Source of the DNA: Anaerolineae bacterium
Lineage (GTDB): Bacteria; Chloroflexota; Anaerolineae; J036; Brachytrichaceae
Reading direction: 5' to 3'
Assembly (NCBI GenBank): GCA_947476335.1
Contig: CANJQH010000019.1
Span: forward strand, 1 to 51,679
Length of the DNA: 51,679 bases
Part shown: piece after piece, positions 8,362 to 16,829 of the stretch
Numbering within the stretch: position 1 is the first letter of the stretch
Layout of the letters: every line of letters starts with the position of its first letter
Program-made: the position numbers and the translations under genes
Notes under the pieces: generated by a model
What the model saw: only the letters and a program-made list of their open reading frames with translations
Told to the model about the DNA's origin: nothing
Databases searched by the model: none

Positions 8362-9216
8362 GAAAAATCCTTCGGCCGAATACACAGCCAGTCCGAGCCA
8401 GACCGCGCCGAAGCCGAATGCGCGCGTCACACCGAAGGCTTCGTGATAAATCAGCGCGCCGATGAGAAACTGCAGCGTCGGCGCGACGTATTGCAGCAGG
8501 CCGAGCGTCGTCATCGGGATGCTGCGCACGCCGATGGAGAACAGCAGCAGCGGAATGGCGGTGAGCACGCCCGCACCCAGCAGCAGCAGCGTCTGCGTCG
8601 GGGTGTTGCCGAATGCGCCGCCTCCGTTCGCGCCGAGGTAGAGCAGGTAGGCCGCGGCAAAGGGCGCAATCAGCGCAGTTTCGGTGGTGAGCCCTTCGAG
8701 CGAATCAAGGCGCGCAATTTTGCGCAGCGCGCCGTATGCACCGAAGCTCGCCGCCAGCGCGAGCGCGATCCACGGCGGCGAGCCGCTTTGAATTGTCAGG
8801 TAGATCACGCCGGCCGCTGCCAGTGCGATGGCGACCCACTGTCCTGTCCGCAGCCTTTCCTTAAAAAACAACACACCCAGTGCTACGTTCAGCAGCGGAT
8901 TGATGAAATAGCCGAGGCTGCTTTCGACGACATGACCGGCGTTGACGGCCCAGATATAGACGAGCCAGTTGATCGAGAGCAGCGCCGAGCTGGCCGCCAG
9001 CAGCGCCAGCAATTTGCCGTCGGCGGTGACGCGGCGCACCCACGACCATCGCCGCAGCACGGTCAGCAGGATCATGTTGAAGACCAGCGCCCAGACGACG
9101 CGATGGCTTAGTATCTGCGTCGCCGTTACGCCGGCGAGTGCTTTCCAATACAGAGGCATGACACCCCATGCGACGTACGAAATGAAAGCGGACAGGGCGC
9201 CTTTTCGGGAACTCAT
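8323..9216 (-). CDS. rarD: RarD-type EamA transporter
   Basis: A 297-aa inner-membrane protein with about ten hydrophobic helices in two EamA halves. The start MSSRKGALSAFISYVAWGVMPLYWK and the SHRVVWALVFN segment are typical of RarD (DMT superfamily). Other features include YIWAVNAGHVVESSLGYFINPL and the C-terminal half LGLLQYVAPTLQFLIG. RarD was named from a chloramphenicol-sensitivity phenotype; its natural substrate is not established. The last residues (RVGVKSHSGE) are encoded within a simple-repeat tract, which suggests that the 3' end has been extended or replaced by intergenic repeat sequence. Confidence 0.9.
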   Translation of the reverse strand: MSSRKGALSAFISYVAWGVMPLYWKALAGVTATQILSHRVVWALVFNMILLTVLRRWSWVRRVTADGKLLALLAASSALLSINWLVYIWAVNAGHVVESSLGYFINPLLNVALGVLFFKERLRTGQWVAIALAAAGVIYLTIQSGSPPWIALALAASFGAYGALRKIARLDSLEGLTTETALIAPFAAAYLLYLGANGGGAFGNTPTQTLLLLGAGVLTAIPLLLFSIGVRSIPMTTLGLLQYVAPTLQFLIGALIYHEAFGVTRAFGFGAVWLGLAVYSAEGFFAKRVGVKSHSGE

Positions 9217-9227
9217 AATGAAAAAAG

Positions 9228-9323
9228 GTAACTACTCAGGCCTAAATCAGCATCATTCCTTCCCCCTTCGGGGGAAGGAATAGCGTGTTTCGCGTTGGAA
9301 AATTGGCCGGCCTGAGTAGTTAC
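9228..9323. mobile_element. MITE copy (96 bp, internal deletion in left arm)
   Basis: Both 15-bp terminal repeats are intact (GTAACTACTCAGGCC and its complement). The central hairpin is ATTCCTTCCCCC-TTC-GGGGGAAGGAAT. The left arm lacks about 16 bp compared with full copies. The flanks are GAAAAAAG on the left and GAAAAAAA on the right, a nearly perfect 8-bp duplication in a homopolymer. Confidence 0.9.
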
Positions 9324-9334
9324 GAAAAAAAGTC

Positions 9335-9415
9335 AGAGCACCTGCTCTGACTCTCTACTTTGACTGTCTACTTTGGCTCTACGCCTGGATCGACGCCTGG
9401 CTCTACGCGAACGCT
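9335..9415. repeat. Simple-repeat tract (heptamer-like CTCTACT/TTGACTG units)
   Basis: Variants of GACTCTCTACTTT, GACTGTCTACTTTGG and CTCTACGCCTGG follow each other between a MITE and the c-di-AMP receptor gene. The 5' end, GTCAGAGCACCTGCTCTGAC, is a perfect 20-bp palindrome and could act as a hairpin. Confidence 0.5.
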
Positions 9416-9428
9416 GAGCGCGTTTCAC

Positions 9429-9749
9429 CTACACGTATTCGAATCGTTCGACGTTCAGTACGAACACGGTGGCGCCACCGATCTCGACGTCGATCACCTG
9501 CGCGTTGAGTGCGCCGGGAACTTCGCGCGGTACCGAGATATACGACGTGCGCCGGCGCGCTGTGCCCTTCAGAATCTTCATGACGTCGTCGATCTTGTCG
9601 TCTTCGATGCCCAGCAGCAGTGTGCTATTTTCTTTGCGCAGCCAGCCGCCTTCAGTTGCCACACGCGTCACACGATGACCGCCCTCGATCAGCGCTGCCG
9701 TCACTTTCGCCGCATCGTCTGCCTGCACGATGGCCAGAATCATCTTCAT
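9429..9749 (-). CDS. PII-like cyclic-di-AMP receptor (DarA/PstA family)
   Basis: A 106-aa protein starting MKMILAIVQADDAAKVTAALIEGGHRVTRVATEGGWLRKENSTLLLGIEDDKIDDVMKIL, with the ferredoxin-like beta-alpha-beta fold and the TEGGWLRKENSTLLLG segment typical of the family first called DUF970. Known members trimerise and bind cyclic di-AMP between subunits through the long loops. Length and the ATG at 9749 agree with the family. It appears monocistronic, flanked by a simple-repeat tract downstream and an R2 repeat upstream. No diadenylate cyclase gene is in the window. Confidence 0.88.
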   Translation of the reverse strand: MKMILAIVQADDAAKVTAALIEGGHRVTRVATEGGWLRKENSTLLLGIEDDKIDDVMKILKGTARRRTSYISVPREVPGALNAQVIDVEIGGATVFVLNVERFEYV

Positions 9750-9798
9750 GTTCGTCCTCCCGATTGCTAACTGCTTGTTGAACGCCTCGCAGCGTTGC

Positions 9799-9892
9799 TA
9801 AGTGAGTCGCCAAAAGTTCTGGCGGCAGATTCGCCTCCCCCACTTTGCGGGGGAGGCGAATCTGCCGGACAAAACTTATGGACAGGAACTTA
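9799..9892. repeat. R2 hairpin repeat, copy A
   Basis: A 94-bp element running from TAAGTGAGTCGCC to GACAGGAACTTA with a long central hairpin (GCAGATTCGCCTCCCCC / GGGGGAGGCGAATCTGC). Two further copies are at 40400-40493 and 51521-51615. The last three bases serve as the stop codon of the minus-strand prephenate dehydratase gene. Confidence 0.88.
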
Positions 9893-10735
9893 GGCTGGCA
9901 TCTCCGCTCGAACATACGAGCCGAGAATGCGTACGATTGTCGCGAACTCGCGTAAATGGTCAAGAGCACGGGCGCAATGGATATTATCGTGTCGTCCAAC
10001 AAAATCCAGATAAAAGAGATATTCCCACGGCGATCCCTGTCGTGGTCTGGACTCAATTTTCAGCAGATCGATGTCGCGCAGTGAGAAGGCTGCCAGCGAT
10101 TTGAACAGCGAGCCGGGGACGTTGCCGACGACGAACACGATCGAGGTCTTGAAGGGCGCATCCTGCGGAGGGGGGAGGGTTGGCGAATCTTCGCGCGCGA
10201 GAATGACGAAGCGTGTGTAATTGGTCGGGTCATCTTCGAGCCCTTCGCGCAGCACGGGCATTTCGTAGATCTGCGCAGCGCGTCGGCTGGCGATGGCTGC
10301 AGTGTCGTGCGCACCAGATTCTTTCAGCAATTTGACGCTACCTGCGGTGTCGTAGACCTCTTTGCGTTCGACGCCGGGCAAGGTGCGTGTAAGCGTATGT
10401 TCGGTCTGCGCCAGCGCCTGCCAGTGCGATGTGACGCGACGAATTTGATGCATCTCGACATTTGGATGCGTAATCAGGCACCAGCGCACACGCACGATGG
10501 TTTCGCCGATCACGCGCAGCGAATGTCGCATCAGCAGATCGTAGTTGCGATGAATGCTGCCGGCCAGCGAATTTTCAACGGGCACACAGCCGTAGTCGCA
10601 GTCTCCCTTTGCGACGGCGTCGAAGACGTCGTCAAATGCAGTGAACGGCCGTGGCTGCGCCTGCGGGCCAAAAAAATCGAACGCCGCCTGCTCGCTCCAC
10701 GCGCCGGGTTCCCCTTGATATGCCACAGTGCTCAT
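9890..10735 (-). CDS. pheA: Prephenate dehydratase (monofunctional)
   Basis: A 281-aa enzyme converting prephenate to phenylpyruvate in phenylalanine synthesis. The catalytic periplasmic-binding-like domain spans roughly residues 1-185: VAYQGEPGAWSEQAAFDFFG, VPVENSLAGSIHRNYDLL, and the NYTRF motif, whose Thr is catalytic in known enzymes. A C-terminal ACT domain (about 195-275) carries GNVPGSLFKSLAAFSLRDIDLLKIESRP, the GALV-like and ESRP motifs for feedback binding of phenylalanine. The ATG at 10735 is chosen because homology begins at STVAYQG. The stop codon TAA comes from the end of an R2 repeat, so the C-terminus may be slightly changed from the ancestral form. Confidence 0.95.
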   Translation of the reverse strand: MSTVAYQGEPGAWSEQAAFDFFGPQAQPRPFTAFDDVFDAVAKGDCDYGCVPVENSLAGSIHRNYDLLMRHSLRVIGETIVRVRWCLITHPNVEMHQIRRVTSHWQALAQTEHTLTRTLPGVERKEVYDTAGSVKLLKESGAHDTAAIASRRAAQIYEMPVLREGLEDDPTNYTRFVILAREDSPTLPPPQDAPFKTSIVFVVGNVPGSLFKSLAAFSLRDIDLLKIESRPRQGSPWEYLFYLDFVGRHDNIHCARALDHLREFATIVRILGSYVRAEMPA

Positions 10736-11059
10736 TAGAAGATGGTTATAGCACCGATGCTGGCAGGACGGGCGCATTCGCCGAAAGGAGCGAAATTCAC
10801 GGCATGGCGTATGTGTGGCCGAGCACCCCGACCGAGCGGACACGAAATTGGGAATTGGCTAAACCAAAATAGAGAGAAACCTGCGAATCGCGGACTCCGC
10901 TCGGATTTAGTCACTTTTTGAAATCGGTTGTTGACTTGTCAATATTGCCAGAATTGTCAACTTCGCTGGCAAGCAAGTTGGTTGAAAAGGTGGTGATTGA
11001 CAAGCCTTTGCATCGTACAACGGACCACATTGAAAGCTGATCTGCAGAATTTGCAGATC
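10736..11059. other. Intergenic region with TTGAC/GTCAA repeats, no gene seen
   Basis: No convincing reading frame is present. A perfect 12-bp palindrome TTGACTTGTCAA lies at 10931-10942, with further GTCAA and TTGAC copies within the next 70 bp. Such spacing would suit a regulator binding site, but no partner gene is evident. Confidence 0.35.
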
Positions 11060-11170
11060 GTAACTACTCAGGCCAGCCATTTTTCCAACGCGAAACACAC
11101 GATTCTCCCCCCTTCGGGGGAGAGAATCGTGTGTTTCGCGGGAAATACTGATTTGGGCCTGAGTAGTTAC
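11060..11170. mobile_element. MITE copy with 8-bp target duplication
   Basis: A 111-bp element in reverse orientation (left arm CCAGCCATTTTTCCAACGCG, right arm GCGGGAAATACTGATTTGG) with intact 15-bp terminal repeats. The flanks TGCAGATC (11052-11059) and TGCAGAGC (11171-11178) match at 7 of 8 positions. Confidence 0.93.
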
Positions 11171-11220
11171 TGCAGAGCACATTTGCAGAGCACATTTGCA
11201 GATCACAAAGGAGCAATGAA

Positions 11221-11427
11221 ATGGATTACTACAACATGATGTATGGCCGCGTGCGCCATGCCGAACTGATCGAAGAGGCGCAGCGTGAGAACCGTGTCTT
11301 GGCAGAGAATCGCGCTGTCAGCGGCGGCGGTTTCTTCGCCCGCATCACGGTCGCGGTGCAGCACATCTTCACCCGCAGCGTCGCGGCGCATCTTGCGTCG
11401 CAATCACGTCAGCTTGCCGCCAAATAG
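11221..11427 (+). CDS. Small conserved-looking helical protein
   Basis: A 68-aa protein, MDYYNMMYGRVRHAELIEEAQRENRVLAENR followed by a short Gly linker and a hydrophobic segment (FFARITVAVQHIF). The start has a good Shine-Dalgarno sequence (AAAGGAG, 7 nt spacing). Upstream, between the MITE and the RBS, lie two copies of GCAGAGCACATTT. The N-terminal MYGRVRHAELIEEA pattern resembles small uncharacterised Chloroflexota proteins that I recall only as hypothetical. The function is unknown. Confidence 0.6.
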   Translation: MDYYNMMYGRVRHAELIEEAQRENRVLAENRAVSGGGFFARITVAVQHIFTRSVAAHLASQSRQLAAK

Positions 11428-11476
11428 GCGAGTCATTGCGCCTGGTGAAGGCTGATCGGCCTTTCGCCGGGTGTGT

Positions 11477-11920
11477 TCACCACTGCACAACCACGCGAGT
11501 GCCCAGCGAAGCCCAGCGATACAGTGTGGCGGCCGCATTTTCTGGCATGACGACGCAGCCGAGCGAAGTCATGTTTCTCTTCCCCCGCGCGGTATAGGCT
11601 GGGCCATGAAAGCCATTCTCCAGGCCACCCGCGTAGTAAATTCCCATCCAGTTCGGCAGGCGCCATCCGAGCGCAAATGATCTGGCGATCGGGATTTTGT
11701 CCTGAATTCGAAATGTCCCGCGACGGATGCCGCTGATGTTGGCCCACGTCGACCAGACGAGCTGTGTGCCGGAATAGGCGTACACCTTCTGCTGGCTGAT
11801 GTCGACCACAATGCGTTTGCCGAGTGCGCTGGTATCGACGGCATCGGCAACCTGTGGTTGGAAAGCCAGCAGTGTCGCCACTGCAGCCATCACGGTGAAC
11901 ATCGTGCGGATGAATTTCAT
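11477..11920 (-). CDS. Exported L,D-transpeptidase (YkuD family)
   Basis: A 147-aa protein with an N-terminal signal peptide (MKFIRTMFTVMAAVATLLAFQPQVADA) and a compact YkuD domain: RIVVDISQQKVYAYSG, then HGPAY with His105 and SLGCVVM with the nucleophile Cys122. YkuD enzymes form 3-3 peptidoglycan cross-links or attach proteins to the wall. The usual SHGC motif is SLGC here; the residue before Gly varies in the family. The ATG at 11920 is taken because the signal peptide starts there. No LysM domain is present. Confidence 0.85.
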   Translation of the reverse strand: MKFIRTMFTVMAAVATLLAFQPQVADAVDTSALGKRIVVDISQQKVYAYSGTQLVWSTWANISGIRRGTFRIQDKIPIARSFALGWRLPNWMGIYYAGGLENGFHGPAYTARGKRNMTSLGCVVMPENAAATLYRWASLGTRVVVQW

Positions 11921-11964
11921 ACAGCACTTTTGTATCACACGCGCCGGCACTGAGAAAACGGCCG

Positions 11965-12645
11965 TCAGTCGGGTTTTTGAGAGCGCGCCGCTGCTGCCTG
12001 GCCGAGTGCGAGCCCACCGTCGTTGGTCGGCGCATCGTGATGCCAGAGCACTTCAAAGTTGTGTGCTTCGAGTCGTGTGAGGGTCTCTTAGAGAAGAAGC
12101 GTGTTTTGAAAGACGCCGCCACTGAGTGCGGCAGTCTCCAGCCTGGTGTGATTGCAAGCGTTGACGCAGGCTGTGGCCAGCATGTGCGCCAGGCTTGTGT
12201 GCGCACGACGCGTGCGATGTGCGCGTGTGCGACGCCGGCGCGCATATCTGCGATTGCAGCGCGCAGCAGCGGTGCCGGATCGAAGCTGGTGACACCGGGC
12301 CATGGCGCGTCGTCGAATGAGTTCGACGCGAGTGCCTGCAGTTCGTAGCTCACTTCCTGCCGCACGCCGAGCAGCGCTGCAAGTGTATCGAACCGGCGGC
12401 CAAAACTGCTGGTTGGTGTGCAATTCACGTTGCGTTCAAGCTGGCTGTGCAGGATGCGCTGTTCGTTTTCCGAACAGGCCTGCACGCAGGGCAGATCTGC
12501 ATCCCATGCAATTCCAGCGGCCCATAAATATGCGAGCGCGCAGCGTTTCGAGGTTGCCCAAGTCACCGATGTGCATAACGCCGCGTACGAGCAGGCGGAT
12601 GCGTCTGTCGGATGTGGGCGCCAAATTGATGAACTCAAAATGACA
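11965..12645 (-). pseudogene. hypF: hypF fragment (carbamoyltransferase C-terminal part), decayed
   Basis: Conceptual translation across frames on the minus strand recovers HypF-like blocks in the right order: ALAYLWAAGI, LPCVQACSENEQRIL, QLERNVNCTPTSSFGRRFD, LAALLGVRQEVSYELQALA, PAPLLRAAIADMRAG, HTSLAHMLATACVNAC, TAALSGGVFQNTLLL, and [19 protein letters not shown] ending RSQKPD-stop at 11965. Frameshifts are needed near 12545 and 12215, and an in-frame TAA occurs at 12088-12090. The N-terminal acylphosphatase, zinc-finger and YrdC regions are missing. HypF makes the carbamoyl group for the cyanide ligands of [NiFe] hydrogenases, so this remnant suggests that hydrogenase maturation was lost. 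Confidence 0.88.
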
Positions 12646-12651
12646 TAGTTT

Positions 12652-12763
12652 GTAACTACTCAGGCCAGCTATTTTTCCAACGCGAAACACACTACTCGCT
12701 CCCCCGAAGGGGGAGCGAGTAGTGTGTTTCGCGGGAAATACTGATTTGGGCCTGAATAGTTAC
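12652..12763. mobile_element. MITE copy with perfect 8-bp target duplication, upstream of the defence-like operon
   Basis: A 112-bp element in reverse orientation whose central hairpin contains ACTACTCGCTCCCCC and its exact complement. The target duplication is perfect: CATAGTTT at 12644-12651 and 12764-12771. It ends 55 bp before the likely start codon of the four-gene operon, so it may supply or disrupt regulatory sequence. Confidence 0.95.
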
Positions 12764-12818
12764 CATAGTTTATGTATTGCGCTACACTCCCCTCTTTGAG
12801 TTTGGTCAATATATTTAT

Positions 12819-15800
12819 ATGGCAATTCAGCACATCCGATGCGGCCCGTTCGTCAATCAGAGCGAAGAGAAAGCGTTTGATATGGTCAATAACACTCTTC
12901 GGAAATATGCGGCGGAGAGTGAATGGGTGATTCTGACGAACTGGATGATGGCGCTGCAACATGGGCAGCCGATTGAAGTGGACATGATCGTGATCGGCCC
13001 GTACTCGGTCGTTGTGATCGAGGTGAAGCACTGGAAATGGTCACGGATCGACGATGCGGGCAATATTTCGCAATTGATATCGGATGTCAATCTGCTTCAG
13101 AGCAAAATTGCTCGTATTGCGAGTCGGATGAGATCAAAGGAGAGTCCGGCGCCGGTGAAATATGTGCGCGGGATCTTTCTTCTGACGAACGAAAATTCGC
13201 CGCGGCCGGCTGGCGATTTGATCTCCGGTGGTGAGTTTTTCGTATGCACCGAGGAGCAGGTTCGCTCGCTGTTGATTCAGGATGGTCCGCTGGAATACTC
13301 GCCCACGATCATTCGCGACTATGGTCACTGGATGCGACCGCGGAATGTGTTCGCTGCGGATGCTCTGCCACGCAACGTCAACGACATTCGGCTGCTCAAA
13401 CGACTTCCACAGAATGAAGATCATTTTCATCGAGTGTTCGTCGGGCAGAAGGACAGTAACGGCGTGAAGGTGCATGTGCATCTGATGGATCTCACTGCCG
13501 GTGGCGCAGCGCTGATGAAGAAAGCTGAGCGTGAGGTCCGCGCGTTGCAGACGCTGCATGAGCATGGAAAGTGGGTGCCGCAGATCATCGATACGTATCA
13601 GCACATCGATGGATACGTCGGCGAAATGATGTTCTATAGCCTCTCGGATTCTGATGCGCCGACTTTGCAGCATCGGCGTCGAGACGAGAGCTGGGCGTGC
13701 GATCGGCGCATGAGATTTGCGTTGTCGGCGCTGACCGGATTGGCTGACCTGCAATCGCTCGAACTTTCTGAGCCGTTCGTGCACCGCAATATTTCGCCGA
13801 CCACGCTGCTGGTTCGGCATGACGATCGCGCATTGTTCACAGGGTTCGAACTTTCGCGCGTTCCAGGCGCTGAGACGATTGCGCCGAGCATTGTGCAGAA
13901 GAAAACTGTGGAAGCCTGGATCGCACCGGAGATGGTCGAACATGGCTACGCCGCGGCGACCAAAGAATCGGATGTCTATGCGCTGTGTCGCACATTGCAG
14001 AGCGCCTTCGATCCTGAAGACGAAGTTTTTGCTATTCTCGAGCAGGGTGCGGCCACGAATCTGCAGCAGCGCCCGAGCGCGCAGCAGCTGCGTGACGAAC
14101 TACGTCGTCTGATCGATGGCGCGAAGCATTCTGCATTAATGCCTCAGCCAGCGACGCCGTCGGCGGAGTACTGGAGCGAAGGCATGGTTGTGAATTTTCA
14201 CGATCATCGCTATCGAGTGGATCGCCGGCTTGGGGAAGGCCGCATGGGAATTACGTATCGCGTCGTTCAGATCAACAGTGACGATCAGGACGGCTCGTCA
14301 TTCGTGGCAAAGACGGCGAAGAGTGATCAAGAAGGTAAGCGCCTGATCGAGGCGTATGGGCGCGCGCGGCAGATCAAACACGATCGGTTGGCGCAGCTGT
14401 ATGAATTCGTCTCGCCGGACAAAATTGCGTCCAACAGTTTCGTTGCACTAATGCAGTATTTGCCCGGACATGCGCTCTCGGAATACATCAGCTATGCCGA
14501 AACGATTGCCGAAGAACGCGAGCTGTTACTCGGCGAGCAGATCGAGGAATGGCTGCGCATGCTGCTGCAAGCGCTGGCGGCGATTCACCGCAGCGGATGC
14601 GTGCACGGTGATGTGAGCGCGGCGAACATCATCGTGAATCCTTCTCAGAGCTATACGGCATCTCTGACGGATTTCGATCTGGTCACGCGCATCGGCGATG
14701 TGCTGGCATCACCCGGCACTTTGCGTTACTGCGCTCCTGAATCGGCCAAGGACGCGCCTGCACGTGCGAGCCATGACGTGTATGCGCTGGCTGCGGTGCT
14801 GTTCGACATCGCTTTCGGGCGAGATCCATTTAACGGAAAAGGCAAGGACTCCGGAATCGTCTGGGGCTCGGGTGAGCGAGAAACGCTCGGCCGCATCGCT
14901 GCATTGCTTGACAAGGCGACGCACCCTGATCCATCGCAGCGTTTCGGGGACGCTGATGTAGCTCTGCGCTGGTTTGATTTGGAATTGGGCATATCTGATG
15001 AATCCACCGTGCCGATCGCAGAGGAAGCGATCGAAGCACTGATTCACGCGCATCTTCCGCGAATGGGAAATTTGTTCGCTCAATTGGAAGTGCCTGCCGG
15101 CGCGTTCAGACAGCAAAAGGTTCCGTGGCTGCATAAGCTGCTCTCAACCTATGCGGCCTCGCTCGTGGGCAACGCTGAAACGCGCGGCATGGAATCGTCG
15201 TTTGCGCGCGACACCTATGTTGAGACGGAACTCGATCGCCATGTTGCGCAGGAATTGCGTGCGGGCAAGGCACAACTGGTGATCCTGTGCGGCAACGCCG
15301 GTGATGGCAAGACGGCTTTCCTGCAGAAGCTGGCCGAGCAGTTCGGGTTGCCGGATGTGCGTTCGGCGCAGCGGCTGTGGGAGCACACGCTGCCGGACGG
15401 ACGGCGCATGCTGTTGAACCTGGACGGCGCTGCGGCATGGCGGGAGCGCACGGCGGACGATCTCATGAACGAGGTGATGCAACCGTTTCTCGACGGTCGT
15501 CGGCAGCCGGAGTTGCTGCATCTCGTCGCGGTGAACAACGGGCGCCTGCTGGAGTGGATCGAACATGCCGGTGACTCACCGCTGACGAATCATCTGCGCG
15601 CGGTGCTGCTTGGCGAAGAATCTGAGCGCAGCGGAGCGTTCGACCATGTGCGTTACATCGACTTGAACGAGCGCTCGCTCGTGGGCAGTGCGGTGGAGGC
15701 CAGCACCGATGCAGTGCCGAAATTCATCGATGAGCTGATTCGCCGCATGTCTGGTGCGGATGATCAGCGAACGTGGGCGCCGTGTGCGACGTGCAGCGCG

Positions 15801-16829
15801 CAGAATCGCTGCACAGCTCGGCGCTCGATGACGGCGCTCGAAGATCCGGAAAAGCGCACACGGATCGTGATGCAGCTCAGCCGCGCGCTGCAGGCGGTGC
15901 ACCAGCGCGGCAGTGTGCATATCACTACACGCGAATTGCGCGGCGCGCTGACCTACATCTTCTTCGGTGTGCACTATTGCACGGACCTGCACGCTGAACC
16001 GAGCCTCGAACCTGCGCCGTACTGGGATCGCGCGTTCGATGCAGAAAGTCTGAGCCGTCAGGGTGAAGTGCTCGGCGCATTGGTGGCGCTCGATCCTGCG
16101 CTCGACAGCCATCCGATCCTCGACCGCGAATTGCTGCGCGCGGCGCGGCGCGGCGGTGAATCTGCGAAACTCGGCTCGCTGCGCCGCCGCGCGTACTTCG
16201 AGCAGACGGAGGAGGTGCTGCAGGCGGCGGCACGCTCGGCAGGTGCGCTTCCGCTCTTCGGTGGAGCACATTACGGCGAGTTCGTGCGCATCGGCGGCAT
16301 GGAGGCGGATGAACTTCGCGAACTGATTTACCGCTTGTGCGCCGGCATCGCGCAGATCGAGACGTTGCCGAACATCGTGCGGCAGCGCCTGGATGCTGGC
16401 ATGGTGCCGCTGAAAATCCTGCCGCGCACGCCGATCGAATCGGTGTTCTGGGTGGAGAAAAAGCTCGAACGATTTTCGCTGCGCGCAGAACGGCCGCGCA
16501 CCAGCGAGCCGATCGACTGGCTGCCGAATCGTGTGGCGCTCGAGTACACCTACGAAGACGGGCGCGTGGAAACGCTATGGATGAGCAGTGCGTTGTTCGC
16601 GCTGCTGCTCGAGATGGCGGGCGGCAATCGTTTGATGGGCGAAGCAAGTCGTGACACCTTCGCCAACCTGTCGATCTTCACGCAACGGCTGGCGGAGGAG
16701 CAGGCCACCGAGCTGTTTGCGTGGGAGCCGACGAAGGATCGCGCCGTGCATCGCATCTGGATCGACCGCTCGGAAGTGGTGAATGGCGGGCGCCAGCTGC
16801 TGCGCCTGGAGGAGGTGAGCCGTGGCTGA
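12819..16829 (+). CDS. NERD-pseudokinase-protein kinase-P-loop ATPase giant (PglW/MAD6-like)
   Basis: A 1336-aa multidomain protein. Residues about 15-130 form a NERD nuclease-related domain with VDMIVIG (Asp55) and a VIEVKHW segment (Glu68, Lys70). Residues about 190-430 look like a degenerate kinase: HRN at 322-324 replaces HRD and no DFG is visible. Residues about 465-730 form a Ser/Thr kinase with GEGRMGITYR (loop near 473), VAK (Lys498), HGDVSAANI (Asp598, Asn603) and DFD at 618-620. A P-loop ATPase follows (GNAGDGKT, Lys831), then C-x2-C-x5-C at 989-998, possibly zinc-binding. ATG 12819 is preferred to the in-frame TTG at 12777. It overlaps the next gene by 8 bp. NERD plus kinase recalls PglW of BREX type 2; the fused ATPase recalls DptF. 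A role in phage or plasmid defence is inference. Confidence 0.85.
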   Translation: MAIQHIRCGPFVNQSEEKAFDMVNNTLRKYAAESEWVILTNWMMALQHGQPIEVDMIVIGPYSVVVIEVKHWKWSRIDDAGNISQLISDVNLLQSKIARIASRMRSKESPAPVKYVRGIFLLTNENSPRPAGDLISGGEFFVCTEEQVRSLLIQDGPLEYSPTIIRDYGHWMRPRNVFAADALPRNVNDIRLLKRLPQNEDHFHRVFVGQKDSNGVKVHVHLMDLTAGGAALMKKAEREVRALQTLHEHGKWVPQIIDTYQHIDGYVGEMMFYSLSDSDAPTLQHRRRDESWACDRRMRFALSALTGLADLQSLELSEPFVHRNISPTTLLVRHDDRALFTGFELSRVPGAETIAPSIVQKKTVEAWIAPEMVEHGYAAATKESDVYALCRTLQSAFDPEDEVFAILEQGAATNLQQRPSAQQLRDELRRLIDGAKHSALMPQPATPSAEYWSEGMVVNFHDHRYRVDRRLGEGRMGITYRVVQINSDDQDGSSFVAKTAKSDQEGKRLIEAYGRARQIKHDRLAQLYEFVSPDKIASNSFVALMQYLPGHALSEYISYAETIAEERELLLGEQIEEWLRMLLQALAAIHRSGCVHGDVSAANIIVNPSQSYTASLTDFDLVTRIGDVLASPGTLRYCAPESAKDAPARASHDVYALAAVLFDIAFGRDPFNGKGKDSGIVWGSGERETLGRIAALLDKATHPDPSQRFGDADVALRWFDLELGISDESTVPIAEEAIEALIHAHLPRMGNLFAQLEVPAGAFRQQKVPWLHKLLSTYAASLVGNAETRGMESSFARDTYVETELDRHVAQELRAGKAQLVILCGNAGDGKTAFLQKLAEQFGLPDVRSAQRLWEHTLPDGRRMLLNLDGAAAWRERTADDLMNEVMQPFLDGRRQPELLHLVAVNNGRLLEWIEHAGDSPLTNHLRAVLLGEESERSGAFDHVRYIDLNERSLVGSAVEASTDAVPKFIDELIRRMSGADDQRTWAPCATCSAQNRCTARRSMTALEDPEKRTRIVMQLSRALQAVHQRGSVHITTRELRGALTYIFFGVHYCTDLHAEPSLEPAPYWDRAFDAESLSRQGEVLGALVALDPALDSHPILDRELLRAARRGGESAKLGSLRRRAYFEQTEEVLQAAARSAGALPLFGGAHYGEFVRIGGMEADELRELIYRLCAGIAQIETLPNIVRQRLDAGMVPLKILPRTPIESVFWVEKKLERFSLRAERPRTSEPIDWLPNRVALEYTYEDGRVETLWMSSALFALLLEMAGGNRLMGEASRDTFANLSIFTQRLAEEQATELFAWEPTKDRAVHRIWIDRSEVVNGGRQLLRLEEVSRG

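Noticed and set aside
10931-10942. The TTGACTTGTCAA palindrome as an operator of a toxin-antitoxin pair
   Set aside because: No antitoxin- or toxin-like gene lies next to it; listed only as an unexplained site.
11433-12638. A single 401-codon open frame on the minus strand covering the hypF fragment and the L,D-transpeptidase gene
   Set aside because: It reads the hypF remnant partly in frame and then an out-of-frame shadow of the transpeptidase; the transpeptidase with signal peptide lies in another frame.
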